Origin: Silene latifolia
Taxonomy: Eukaryota; Streptophyta; Magnoliopsida; Caryophyllales; Caryophyllaceae
Direction of reading: 5' to 3'
Assembly (NCBI RefSeq): GCF_048544455.1
Contig: NC_133538.1
Span: forward strand, 4,556,658 to 4,620,657
Length of the DNA stretch: 64,000 bases
In this document: piece by piece, positions 22,890-34,171 of the stretch
Layout of the letters: the number at the start of each line of letters is the position of its first letter
Position numbering within the stretch: position 1 is the first letter of the stretch
Translations under genes and position numbers: made by a program
Notes under the pieces: model-generated
Databases searched by the model: none
Told to the model about the DNA's origin: nothing
The model's input: the letters and a program-made list of their open reading frames with translations, nothing else

Positions 22890-23360
22890 CTGGTTAGTCT
22901 GTTTTATAGTTGAGACAGTGTATAATTATATATAGGGATCATTATGGATGTTAATTAGTCCGTTGTATAGTTGAGACGGTGTATACCGATATGTGAAGAT
23001 GATTGACGGTGTATACCGCTGTAGGGATCATTTGGGATGCTACCTAGTAAGTGGTATATTTAAGACGGTGTATGCTGACATGTATGGATTATTTTGGGTG
23101 ATAATTGGTGTGTTTTATAGTTGAGACGATGTATACTGACATGTAGGGATTGTTTTGAGATGCTATTTGGGATCCTGTTTAGTTTGTGGTATATTTAAGA
23201 CGGTGTATACTGACGTGTAAGGATCGTTTTTGGATACTAGTTAGTCCGTTGTATAGTTGATACGGTTTATATTTACATGTAGAGATTGTTGGATACTAGT
23301 TACAGTATTGTATAGTTGAGACGGCGTATACTGACAGGTAGGGATTGTTTTGGATGCGGG
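22890..23360. repeat. Degenerate tandem repeat of about 70-75 bp, right copy
   Basis: It is the same array as at 8320-8725 but longer by about one and a half units. Each unit has the GAGACGGTGTATACTGACAT core. Confidence 0.8.
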
Positions 23361-24894
23361 TTTTGATAAAAGAAAATGGTATATTATTTTGTGGACTTGT
23401 CTTCCTATATTTGTACTTTGTTTCAGGTGAGACGGTAAGCATTATGGGCCGTATATATACTTTAATTATGTTGGAACAGGTACGAGATGCTAGATAGATT
23501 GGTCGGCCAATACATGGTGGTATTTTCATATTTAGGTGTGTTTAATCCCATTCTCGTATTGCGTGGTTGTTAACACATTTTGGATTGTTTGGTTAGTCCA
23601 TGCTGGATATGTACGCTGCGTACATTGGGTCTGTGTGTGTTTGTCGTTCCAGTGCTAATCAATGTCATTTGGTACGATCGTTTCAATTCGGATACTAGCT
23701 CATGTGTCGTGGACTAGGCGACCGGATTGAAGTTACTCAGCCGTGGTTATGTGTTGTAGCCCGGTTACGAGTCTCGGGGTTACGGGAAGTTACCGTAGCC
23801 GTTGAATCGGATAAGTGTTGTATTCCGAGAGTATAGTGTCGGGTTACCGAAAGGCCGGAACTGTACTTAAGCTAGGACTGCTTATATCGGCTATGTGTTG
23901 TAGTCCGATGATTGCAGGAGTATGTGTTGTATCCCGAGAGCGTGATGCTATTTAGCCGTCCTACCGGGAGATCGTTGGTTATTCTTTATGGTTGATTGCA
24001 TTAGTATTTTAGGACCCGTCCACTATGTCGTCTTTGGTCAGGCGTTGCTTTCTTTACTACGATGCCGTGTTTGGTCGTAGTAAAGTGCGACACGTTTTGG
24101 TTGTGTAAGTTCCGTTATCACATGATTTATTTATCTTATTTTCTTTTCTATGTTGTATGTTTGATAAACTGATAGATTTTGTATTATACTTATGTTATTA
24201 CATTGTAATGTGGCTGGAGGACAGCTGAGTTACTCCCCACTGACTGTGGCATTCTTTTTTACGAATGACAGATGACAGGTTGGTGGTATATGCTAGGGGT
24301 TACAGGACGAGTGCCTAGCGAGCGTTGCCGAGGCAACGATATACCCTTTTGATTATCGTTCGTTATTGCATTTTTGGAAATTTGGAGGGATCTGAGATCC
24401 CTTGTATATTTCAGTTTGTATTATGTATTTATTTTGTAAATTTAGTAATTAGGTCTAGTTTTCAAATGTTTTCAGTGAACTCCGCGGGCATGCATTGAAG
24501 TTTTAATAACTTACGTATTTTCCGCTGCTAATTATATGTGTATGTTTTTGTATAGCCGCGGGGGTTCACATGTGGAGAATATTTATCATTTTTTATTTGA
24601 CCTGTTAATTTGAGTTATTTTTAATGAGTTCTGCCCTCTTTACAGTAACAAGCTCTACTAATTAAGCAAAACTAATACCATAGAAACAAAATACTTATAT
24701 GACCGTATAAACTTAGTGTACATCCCCCGAAATCTTAGATGCTAAACGAGGTGATAAATGGAATGGAGTAGAAGGTTCTATGGTGTTAGAAGACACTGGA
24801 GATCCGTGTGCCTCTCTCACTCACCTAAATGAATGAAAGGATCGTCCCAAGAGGAATGGAGACATTGTAACTGTGAATTAACTCATCTGAGAAA

Positions 24895-25205
24895 GGAGAA
24901 ATGACTACTCTGGAGTTTGATTTGAATTGTAGTTTTGACCGGAATTTTTTGCCTCTTTTTTTTACTGGATTTTTTTTGTCTTGTGAATCTTGCAGATCTT
25001 TGACACAAGATTAAATTGCAACTTTGGCGTGATTTTTTGTCTTTTGAATTTTTGAGACTTTTGACATTGGATTTGATCGCAAATTTGACTGGAATTTTTG
25101 TTTACTTGTGAATTTTGAGTCTTTGACACTGGAGTTGTATCTATTTGTGATCACAACTTCTCTTTGAATATTTGAGAGTCTTGAAACTGGATATGGATAT
25201 ATTTG
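24895..25205. repeat. Degenerate tandem repeat of about 60 bp, right copy
   Basis: It matches 10225-10535 closely, with small length differences in poly-T runs. Confidence 0.65.
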
Positions 25206-26960
25206 AGCTTGCATAGGTACTTAGACTCACATCTTAAGTTCCTCCTAAGGGACTAGTGGTCACCTATAAAATAGCACGGAGTGCGCGCTCCCATGTCTTA
25301 TTTGGTATGTTTGGACACGGGTGTACTAAGAATCTGGTTTGAATATTTTTGAGCTAATATTTGCTAAAATGGTCGATCATATGAGATTGTGCTCATCTGG
25401 TAGTCATTTGAGATATGGAAAATTGTCGAATCTGGCAAATAGAGAGTTTTGCTCATTTGGTAGTCATATGAAAAATTGACGAGTCAGGTAGAAAGATGCA
25501 GTCTCCAAACCTAGAGGTCACCTAAAGACACGGCGATCAAGGAATTATCACACCACAGGAGATGGAAAAGGTGGTCAAGTGCACGCCCTTGTTGAGGCTG
25601 ATTCTAAGAGGTCGATTGATCTACACTAAAGAGATATAGCCTAAAGTATTCCAAGTCTATTCTACTAGTTAAGGGTAAAAAGTAGAACAAGTGACTAATA
25701 AAAATGACATTGCTCTTTGTTTATTTATGCAACTCAAAGAGGACTAGGATGGTCTTAACTAATTAGACATTTGACATGAACTACATGTTATTTGGTAATG
25801 CCAGTAATAGAGCTATAAGATTGTTTGTAAGAGTGATTTTTTTTTGTTTTATTGGAATGTTTGTGCTTACTGTTTTTGTTTAGACTGGTTGACATGACTT
25901 ACAAGGAGAAATCTGGGACAGTTGTACTAGATTTAATGGAAGAACTCGATGTGGAATAAGACGTATACAGACTCTTACAATGGATCACAAATGAGTTAAA
26001 AAAATGGAAAATTGTCAAAGAAAAAAATAATTTTCTTTTAAAAATTTTTAAATAAATTGAAAAAATAAGACCCCTTTTTAGAATTTTTTTTTTTTGAAAA
26101 TAATATGCATGACGATGACTAACGCAAGTGATGGCTAATTAAGATGAATGCAACCATCTATCTAAGGGTTAATTGGACCAAATGACACCACGAAGCTTAA
26201 ATGCATGTATATAATTATATATCTACCGATATTTAAATGGTGTGTGTGAGAATTTTAGACCGACTAACGTGAGGAATACCTATTCTATTTGCATGACCAA
26301 ATGATAGAAAATATGATGTAAACATGCAGTGGTTGAATTTTATTTACATGGGCCAGTGCTACTTTTGACATGCTAGTATATGATTACCTTAAAAATCACA
26401 CAAAACAAAGCATAATAACGTATTTACAATTTGACCGTATCCCACAAGTTTGCTATTTTCTCAAGTAGACTTACTGTTAATGAAGACATCTATTATATTG
26501 ACAATCCTACTTTTTGTATGTTTATTTGATAATGCTAAGTTCGTGCAAAACAATAAAACTACCACATTAACAAACAAGACTTCATAATTTGCATTAATCG
26601 TACACAAATATCCTAATCAAAGGTTCTACGGGCTCTATGGTTAGGTTTGTGGGTTAAAAATTGGGTACTCACGACATTAAAATACCACGAGGGCATCTCT
26701 CGCTTTTGTGCTCACCCAGTCATATGGACCAAGCGAGTTGCCAAAACACGACGTCATGAGATGGAAAATACGTGTAAGGCATAGTCGGTCGAGTTGACCT
26801 TCTAAGTATACATCGCACTTTACCGGGGTGAATTAAGATAGCTTAAATAGCGTAATATTGACTTACGGAGAGCCTACGCTTTTTTTTGTCTATAGTAATA
26901 AACATTATAGCAGTATTACAATTGACAAAGAAAAAAAAGACATAAGTATGTGATTCCACA

Positions 26961-27222
26961 TACTTCCTCCATTCAACTCCACTCTACCTATTTCATTTTT
27001 GTGCACTATTCACGATTGTGTATTCAATTTCGATTTTCTCTCGATACGTAAGTGGCAATATATTCATGTGGGATCTTGTTTGATTCGTCTTTACGATTAC
27101 ATTAAAAATATCTAACTTTTATAATTTTTGCAAATACGTAGCTAACGATATTTAGCGCGTAAAACACGCGTTGGCAAATGTGAAAAAAGAAAGTGGTAGA
27201 GTGTAGTTGAATGAAGGAAGTA
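26961..27222. mobile_element. Stowaway-like MITE, 258 bp, TA target duplication
   Basis: The element is 26963-27220. The left end CTTCCTCCATTCAACTCCAC is matched by the inverted right end ending in GTTGAATGAAGGAAG. TA flanks both ends, and the left copy of the host (about 12248-12254) shows the empty site with a single TA. No coding capacity; it would have needed a mariner transposase in trans. Confidence 0.9.
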
Positions 27223-27370
27223 TATGATAAACTAAAGAGTGACAAACCATCTCACCTTTACCCAGCACGAGACACGAGCAAACCATCTTATCTTTGCCTA
27301 GAACTTGTAAAAAGCATAGTGCAATGCATGCATATGAGATATGAGAGAATCAACCACATGTCCACATCCA

Positions 27371-27830
27371 TAATGTTTTGGGAAAATGCACGTGGTGTCC
27401 TTGAAGTTTCGAATTTTGTCCGAAATACCCAATTTTTTGTTCCGGAAAACTTTAAAAGGCTATAGCTCATGTCTACGAGCTCAGAAAGTGATAATTTTTT
27501 TTTCAAATCGATTATCTTTCCGAGAACTACGATTTGAAAAAAAAAATTGTCGTATTTGGATCCCGTGGCTAGGAATTTTTGTACGTCAATGTTTTTTTTA
27601 CCGAACAAACTTTGAGTGACCATATCTCTTGGTCACGAATTCCAAACACGACATTTTTTTTTTCAAGTCGTAGTTCTCGAAAAGATAATCAATTTGAAAA
27701 AAAAAATCGTCACTTTCTGAGCACGTAAACACGAGTTATAGCCTCTTAAAGATTTCCAGATTAAAAAATTGGGTATTTCGGGCAAAACATCAAAGTTCAA
27801 GGGCACCGCGTGCATTTTCCGTAATTTTTT
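27371..27830. mobile_element. Mutator-like foldback MITE, 442 bp, 9 bp target duplication
   Basis: The element is 27380-27821. Terminal inverted repeats of about 58 bp start GGGAAAATGCACGTGGTGTC and CGGAAAATGCACGCGGTGCC. TAATGTTTT (27371-27379) and TAATTTTTT (27822-27830) are the 9 bp duplications. A second inverted pair lies inside (about 27480-27555 and 27645-27722), so most of the element folds back on itself. The left host copy (about 12395) is empty. ORFs here are products of the inverted repeat. Confidence 0.88.
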
Positions 27831-28013
27831 TGTGCAATTAAAAGTTACGACCTCCCACTAATGCTAAGTTCTATATCAGATTCATAATATATACTGCATG
27901 CTTTGATTAGTTTCGTAAATTAGAAAGACCTATCTATTTAATAAATAAATAAATAAGAAAACCGTCAAATATATAATCTTACAAGCAAATTTCAAGTCTT
28001 ACCCTCTTAATAA

Positions 28014-28031
28014 ATCCCAGCGGATTCGCCA
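28014..28031 (-). other. Ogre/Tat-like primer binding site, right copy
   Basis: The minus strand reads TGGCGAATCCGCTGGGAT one base beyond the LTR end (CTCACA). It fits the tRNA-Arg type site of Ogre/Tat elements with one to two mismatches. Confidence 0.7.
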
Positions 28032-28032
28032 C

Positions 28033-29316
28033 TGTGAGATCCCTCAAAAAATCTCCTTTTTGAAAATATAAGTAAATAATATGGAGTCGTCAGTAGGTTT
28101 TATAAAAAAACATACAAAAATAAGTTAACGGAAAAAGGCCCCTTTTGATCCCTGGTATGGGGACTGATCCGTCACTCCGGCCTAAACCAAAGATTGCGGA
28201 TTCGGGGGTAAAGGTACGGTCAGGGAAGGTGTTACGCACCCGGACCGCCCATCAAACTGACGGCCTCTATTGTTTATTTGTAATATTATATATTTGACGA
28301 AATTAATAAAAGAATAGGAAAAAGATACAAATTATATACAAAGAGAAATAAACTGGGTTAGTCAATACAATAAATAGAGAAAATAAATAAAAGACAATTA
28401 AAGAATTAGATAAAAGGAAAGAGTAAAGAAAAACTTATTTGAATCTGGTACCCTCAGGCCTATGTGGATGTTGACTATTAATTAATATCGACTTTGTCGT
28501 TAATTATTGGCTCTTATACGCTTATATGAAATTTGGACAATTTATTTGTAGTGTTTAATTTGAAACTGGGATAAAATATTTGAGACGGAATAAAGGAGGG
28601 TAGAATATGGGACTGGATATTTCAATAAGTGACTCGGTATATTTCATGTAACTCGTCTGTGAGTTTCTCGTTTCCCTTTTTTGTCTTGACGGTCAAATAT
28701 ATTTATAGTGTTTGGCTTTGGAATTTAAGGAAGTCTAGAACTAGAGGAGTTGTTTACACCGTGCATAACTATTTGGATGTAGTTAACCGTGAATCCTGAT
28801 AGAAATTGTCATTGACTTTCTTAATTATGATAAATAAAGTGCAAGATCTTTATCTTATTTGTCTACCAATTCTTATCTCCTCACTATTTGTTCCCCATTC
28901 ACCAAATTTCCATGCACACATTGCCACGTCAATTTCTATTGTTTTCGTTTCCGCTTCTGTTTCGAGCAATGTTTTGGCCTATCCTCCTAAATTTTTAATA
29001 AATTGGTCCAACATGTGTAATAAAAACTCCGAAACATGGCCTTTCTCACCACTTAGATTAATTTGCTACCAAGTTACCTTGTATCATTTTTTTATGTACG
29101 GCTTTAAACCTTATTGGTTTTGTGCCAATAATTCGGCAAACTGCATATAATATGATATGGGAACTAAAGGATGGTTTATGATATTTTGAGTAATTTAAGG
29201 AAAAATAAGCGTAAAGAGTCGTTAATTACAACATTGTCAATTTCCATTTAGTCATTTAATTTTAGCCTCATCATTGGGTACCCGTAAGGCTAGGTAGACA
29301 TTTTGAGGTGTCTACA
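28033..29316 (-). repeat. 5' LTR of the right Ogre-like element (1284 bp)
   Basis: On the minus strand it starts TGTAGACACCTC, the usual start of Ogre/Tat LTRs, and ends CTCACA before the PBS. It is the intact counterpart of 12609-20712. A 114-codon ORF (28806-29150) also present in the other LTR differs there by three changes, all of them amino acid replacements, so it is not a maintained gene. Confidence 0.75.
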
Positions 29317-29391
29317 ACGGGTTGAACTTCGGGGACGAAGTTCTTTTTAAGGAGGGAAGCCTGTAATACTACGGTTTTTTATGTCTTTGGG

Positions 29392-29557
29392 TACTCTATC
29401 GAGTGGCGCTTACTCTGTTGAGTAAGTATGTTTGGTTTACAAAATAGTGTTTTGCTGAAGGGTATTCGATCGAGTAAGTTGGGGACTCGATCGATTAAGG
29501 GTCACTCGATCGAGTAAGGGTCACTCCATCGAGTAAGTTACTTACTCGATCGAGTAA
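29392..29557. repeat. Palindrome array in G1 LTR
   Basis: Seven or more sites related to ACTCGATCGAGT, two of them exact (near 29502 and 29543), the rest with one or two changes. The array is within the first 200 bp of the LTR, as in G2 (37015-37163). Confidence 0.88.
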
Positions 29558-29776
29558 ATTACTTTTGCGGGTTATTTTAGTCGGGTTTTGTTGGTAACGC
29601 GTGATTGATATATAAAGCTTCCCGTCACTTTCTTCATCATTTGTATCTTTTCTAAATACCTTTCAATAGAGAAAAGAAGTTACATTGTCTTCGTTCGTCG
29701 CGTTACTATCAAATCCCAAGGGCTAACCTTGTCGGATAGTCGTGTTCTTTATGCCGTTGAGACCGTCGTATTGTGG

Positions 29777-29782
29777 GTAAGC
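29777..29782 (+). promoter_or_regulatory. Splice-donor-like site in G1 LTR
   Basis: GGTAAGC follows a short leader-like sequence; a matching acceptor-like TTGCTTTTCCAG ends at 29970. GTAAGT also follows a short leader in the H LTRs (46741, 53927) and the solo LTRs (8125, 22695). Splicing is inferred only. Confidence 0.3.
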
Positions 29783-30313
29783 TTCTAGTATGATTTTTAT
29801 ATCGTTTTATTGATTTTAGTTGGAATCCTAATTGGGTAATTTGGGTATTTTGGGAAGTATATTGTTGATGATAGATTGTGATTGTATGATTGTGTGTTTA
29901 TAGGAGGTGATTTCGTTGAAGAACGATTTTGATTAGCTGATTGTGACGATCTTCGTGGTTGCTTTTCCAGGTAGAGTTTCCCTACTCAGTTATTGTATAA
30001 ATGATTATAAGATGGTTGATTGGTTGATTGGCATGATGATTATATCGTAATTGGTGTTGGCATTGTTTAGAATTGATATTGTGATTGGTTTTTGGTTTAT
30101 ATCATATTAGATTTGGAATTGGTGATTGTTGATTGTATAGTGTGGTTGTTGTATAATTTTCTGTGGTTTGCGAGGTGCGTCATTGGCTGAGTTGAGTCAC
30201 TTGCGGGAGTGGCTTCACGCCTTTGATTCGCGCTCTGTGGAACCCGCCACATAAAGGGATGTGCACATTAAGGAACATGGGTTATTCGCTCGATGGAGAT
30301 GAACGGGGCTTGG

Positions 30314-30971
30314 TGTTAGGTTCATATACCTATTATTAGACATTTCTAATATTGATTTAATCAACATATTAAATTTGTCATAGTGGATCTGGTGCATGCA
30401 TAACAAAATAAAAGAATAAGGAAAGAAAAAAATTTCCTTACATTGTTTTATGGAACGAAATGGGCACAAGTAAGGTCTCATACCTTCACTTGTTCTTGAG
30501 CTATGATTAGTATTAGGATAATCCTCCAAGACTCTATATTAGGAGCCCTCCTTTTGATTGCACCCAAGATTTAACCCAAAATTACTACTAATGTTAACTA
30601 GATATTATGTAGTAATGTACCCTTAATTATCACTAATATTACTAATATTACTACACTAGTAATATATTTCAAATATTAGTATTTGAGTGGTTTCCGAGGT
30701 TTTTGCATGTAAGGAAGAGATGAGCATCTAGAGAGAATAAAAATGAGAAATATAGAGAACAACAATTGTTTTTTTTCTCTACATGAAAGTGCCGGCCATA
30801 TTGCTCTTTATAGAGCATTTTTTTCTTCTCCAAATATCACATGCATATGTTTTATTGGTAGTGTCGTATTATGTAGAGGCAACATCACAAGTGGTGCTTG
30901 TGTCATAAGATTTTTAGACAAAATAGAAGGCTTAGGACAAGTGTCCTATCTACTCTAAAACTGGTACCCAT
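30314..30971 (-). repeat. Copia-2 3' LTR, distal part
   Basis: It starts TGTTAGGTTC after the flank CTTGG and ends with CCCAT (30967-30971), the target duplication of the Athila-like element. Together with 56177-56784 it makes a 1266 bp LTR. Confidence 0.88.
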
Positions 30972-32432
30972 TTACAGGCTAATCGTATACCTATCAAAAA
31001 TAACCAACTGGTCTCTAACTAATATAGGTAGGGAAGTCGGGATCGTATCCACAGGGAGGCAAGATATTTGTTAAAGGTTCGTCTATTAGGTCACAAAATG
31101 GGGGTTTGATTTTTGATTTCTAAACTAATAAAAGATTAAGGGAAAGAGAAATTAAACAAGAGTAATAAACGTGAGAAAATGTAATAAAGATGATCATATA
31201 GAGAAAGTATGCCAGGATTTCGGTTCACCATGGTAGTCTATCGACTCAGCTGCAAATAGCCTAGACAATCTATTGTGAGAAGGATACAGGAAAGGTCCTT
31301 CCGGTCCACTTTCTATCCTAGAACTCCACTAATTTAACTTCCGTCCTCATTAGGGTAGTCTACTGTTCATAGCAGGTCTATTTAATCTAATCTTCCGATC
31401 CAGGAGTAAAATTAACCAGATTAATGGTAACTTAGAAGCGTGCACTCAACTAAGTTGATATTATAGTTAAATTGCTACGGGACAGATTCTCACAAATAAA
31501 TCGTCTAGTCTATTCGCTACATCGTCACAATCCTACCAAGGATTCCCTAATCCCGACATTAAAGGAATTAGCTACTCATAATATTAATGGTGTCAACAAT
31601 AACAATAACAATAACGAGTGTACTAATCAAAGGCATGATGAAATAATGATAACTAAGCATAAACTAAGTTAGGGCAGAAATAATAGAGAGATAACAAAGA
31701 CTAAAGTAAACAAAGTAAATAAGATTAAGATCAGGGAAGAAAGAATGATTACAATCAAAAGCAATCCGGCGTAAAGATCAATCCACAAGCAAAGTACGAG
31801 ACTAAGAGATTAAGCAGTAGGTTTAGAAGCAAAAGTAGAAGAAGAGTATGTGAAAAAAGGATCCTTAATGACCTAATTAACGTATGCTTAGATAGGAAAA
31901 ACAAAGCTTAAACAAAATAATAGTAACACGGGTCACTAAAGCCCGCTTAGAATAGCAAACCACTCGATCGAGTGGATTCAGACCACTCGATCGAGATCTT
32001 CTCCAGTATTTCTTCTCGATCGAGCAGATAAAGCTCTCGATCGAGGAACTCCCGCAATCAGCATTTCGATCGAGCATGTAGAAGTACTCGATCGACCTCT
32101 CGTGTCATTCAAACCACTCGATCGAACCATAAAGCTTCTCGATCGAGTGCTTTTCTTCAGATCAGCCACTTAAGTTGTCTTTGACTACTTCATTGACCAC
32201 CCTTCATGCACTCTAAGGCATATTTCTTGCTCTACCATTCCCGTCTCCTCATTATGCATGCTAAATAGGACGAATAAGACGCGGTTTCCCCACTTTCAGG
32301 TTCATTTCTGCAATTTAGACAAAATAAACCAAAGTAGCCAATTCAGGGCATTTTGCAATACATAACAGTACAAAAATGCATAGAAATACGTGCAATAAAA
32401 GGCTAAAAGGACTATATAAATTGCACGTATCA
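30972..32432 (-). repeat. Athila-like 3' LTR (1461 bp)
   Basis: On the plus strand it starts TTACAGGC (TG changed to TT) and ends GTATCA. It is colinear with 45562-46336 plus 55492-56171. It contains a palindrome array at 31962-32150. The CAATAACAATAACAATAAC microsatellite near 31598 is longer than in the other LTR. Confidence 0.88.
31962..32150. repeat. Palindrome array in Athila 3' LTR
   Basis: Eight sites of the ACTCGATCGAGT family, five with an exact CTCGATCGAG core, separated by 10-20 bp of unrelated sequence. The other LTR has the same array at 55700-55889 with extra CG-to-CA or TG-type changes (for example CTTAATCGAGT, CTCAATCGAG), consistent with methylated-C decay. Confidence 0.9.
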
Positions 32433-32445
32433 AATCTCCCCAAAC
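32433..32445 (-). other. Athila-like polypurine tract
   Basis: The minus strand reads GTTTGGGGAGATT directly before the LTR start TGATACG. This is the plus-strand priming site for reverse transcription. Confidence 0.8.
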
Positions 32446-34171
32446 CTAACCTTTACTCGTCCTCGAGTAAACCTAGTTCAAACTAATGGAATGGAAATGA
32501 AAACTCAGAGCTAGCTATAACTTGCCTACATGAACCAATTTAATGCAAACAAAAATCAACAGTCATAGATACAGCAGTCAATACACAAACGAGTTATAAG
32601 ATGTCCATAAATAAAGCTGACCTATCGACCTTGCAAGACCAACAAAATCGGACTCTCACGTGGTCACTCTTCTCTCATGAAGCAAAGGGTTAAATATATA
32701 TGTGTAAGAGAGAAAGAGAAGCAGTCACTCACCTAAACTGTGACCTACATAACATGCATGCAACAAAAATGATAGACGACTCAAGTACTATGCATAGACT
32801 CCAACCAACAATGTCCGTCATAGCCGAGGACTTACAAATAGTATAGGAAAGTGAGGTTCAGGTGAGAAAAGGCAAAACAAATTATGGAAATGTGAAGGTA
32901 AGCGCCAAGCTAGTTCCTAAACAAGACCATATAAGACCATCCGAATCTCAACTGACTATAAAATACTGCACAAGTGCCTTTCATGGCACAAATCTCACTA
33001 ACCAAATACACTATCTCCTCAAAAATATATGAATAAGAGCAAAGGAGTAGACCGTCACAAACTTTCCTTTTTAATACGGTCCTATTTTTCAAATAGCTTA
33101 ACTTTTTCATATTCTTTTCTTCCTTTTTTTTTTCTTTCTTCCTGTTTCAAGTGAATTCAACTCATTTTTTTCTCCTTTTTTTTCTTTTTTTTTTTCCCAC
33201 ATCTCATTCTCTTTTCTCCTTTTTCATGTCTTTTTTTTTTTTCATTTTCTCATCCTTCCTCATTTTCCTACCAACTCCAATTAAATAAACATACGAGCCA
33301 AACTCGCAACATGGATCAAAATACCGCAAAGGTCACACTAAACTAGCTTGACAAGGCAGGCTTAATTATGGGTGTAACTAATGAGTCAAAAAGGCTAAAT
33401 TTGGCTTAAGTGGAGCTAAATGGGTGAAAAATGAAAGAAAGGGGAATTTGCAAGCGCCTGTCTGCATGTGACACCGACCACAAACTCGAATGTATGCAAT
33501 TGAAAAGAAATCGAATTTCATGAATGTGCAAAAATGATAAACATGTTATGCAAGGAGTACTACTCTCAATTCTTATGTAAACTGGTCATGAATGTTACCA
33601 GTTATAAGGCTCTAAATCTCAGAAATTGTAACTAGGTTGCCAATTTATCAAGTCAAGTCTACATGGTCAGCTATATTTGAACAAAAACTCGTAGATATGC
33701 GTAAGACTAAGCTAATAACTGTCAATAAATTGCAAGGCCCAAGTAAAAAGGACAAGTTACAGTGCAATATCATCACGGAAATCGACCGTTCCGACTCAAC
33801 CTATATGCAAAATGAAACGTGAATTTTTTTTTGATTTTATTGAAATTTTCTAATTTTTTTGGATTTTTATGATTTTTCTTTTAAATAAATAAATGCAATG
33901 CAAGCAGAAAATGGAAACGTGGATGCAAAAATAAATGCAAATGCAGACCCAAAGGATGCACTACCCTCCCCAAACCAAAACGAACAACGCCCTCGTTGTC
34001 CTCCAGCATACACCAGCAGATAAATACAGGGGAACGGGAAACTACAACCGATAAATGAATGAAAAACAATAAACAAAAGGAGACTAAAATAAGTAAAAGG
34101 CAAGAGTACACATACAAAACACGAACTTCCCCAAACCAGCCTGAAAACTGGGGAAGTGAGTAGACCAGTAG
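32446..34171 (-). other. Athila-like 3' non-coding region
   Basis: 1.7 kb between the extra ORF and the PPT. No credible ORF. It includes a long purine-rich run on the minus strand (33110-33260) and an AAATAAATAAATGCAATGCA-type stretch near 33880. Long non-coding 3' regions are usual in Athila elements. Confidence 0.6.

Larger units (their letters stand above)
21977..24575 (+). mobile_element. Complete solo LTR (2589 bp) with 5 bp target duplication TGTGG
   Basis: 21982-24570 starts TGTAACACCCCG and ends GGGGTTCACA. TGTGG flanks it at 21977-21981 and 24571-24575. No PBS follows and no PPT precedes it, so it is a solo LTR left by LTR-LTR recombination of a gypsy element. The start resembles the LTR of H. 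It contains an (AT)n tract, the 70-75 bp tandem array and a GTAAGT at 22695-22700. The Ogre-like 3' region and internal region continue on its two sides. Confidence 0.8.
24571..28013 (-). mobile_element. Ogre/Tat-like element, internal region, right copy (non-coding)
   Basis: It is colinear with 9901-12589 and follows the PBS at 28014-28031 on the minus strand. There is no gag-pol. Removing the two MITEs leaves about 2.7 kb. With the 1.27 kb 3' region the element had an internal part of only about 4 kb, so it was non-autonomous. About 200 bp near 25840-26040 is absent from the left copy. Confidence 0.6.
29317..30313 (+). mobile_element. G1 3' end: PPT and left half of the 3' LTR
   Basis: The hairpin AACTTCGGGGACGAAGTT (29325-29342) and purine tract AAGGAGGGAAGC (about 29349-29360) precede the LTR, which begins TGTAATACTACGG at 29362. 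It stops at 30313, where Copia-2 begins. TTCGCTCGATG, then GGGGCTTGG, is the last G sequence; the last five bases are the Copia target duplication (CTTGG, one change from CTTAG). Confidence 0.85.

Noticed and set aside
27211-27623. Three ORFs of 77-111 codons on both strands
   Set aside because: They are generated by the inverted repeats of the foldback MITE.
7619-29316. First reading of 7619-20712 and 21982-29316 as two 6-7 kb LTRs of one element
   Set aside because: A PBS (12590, 28014) lies inside each block and a solo LTR with its own target duplication lies within the right one, so the blocks are composite.
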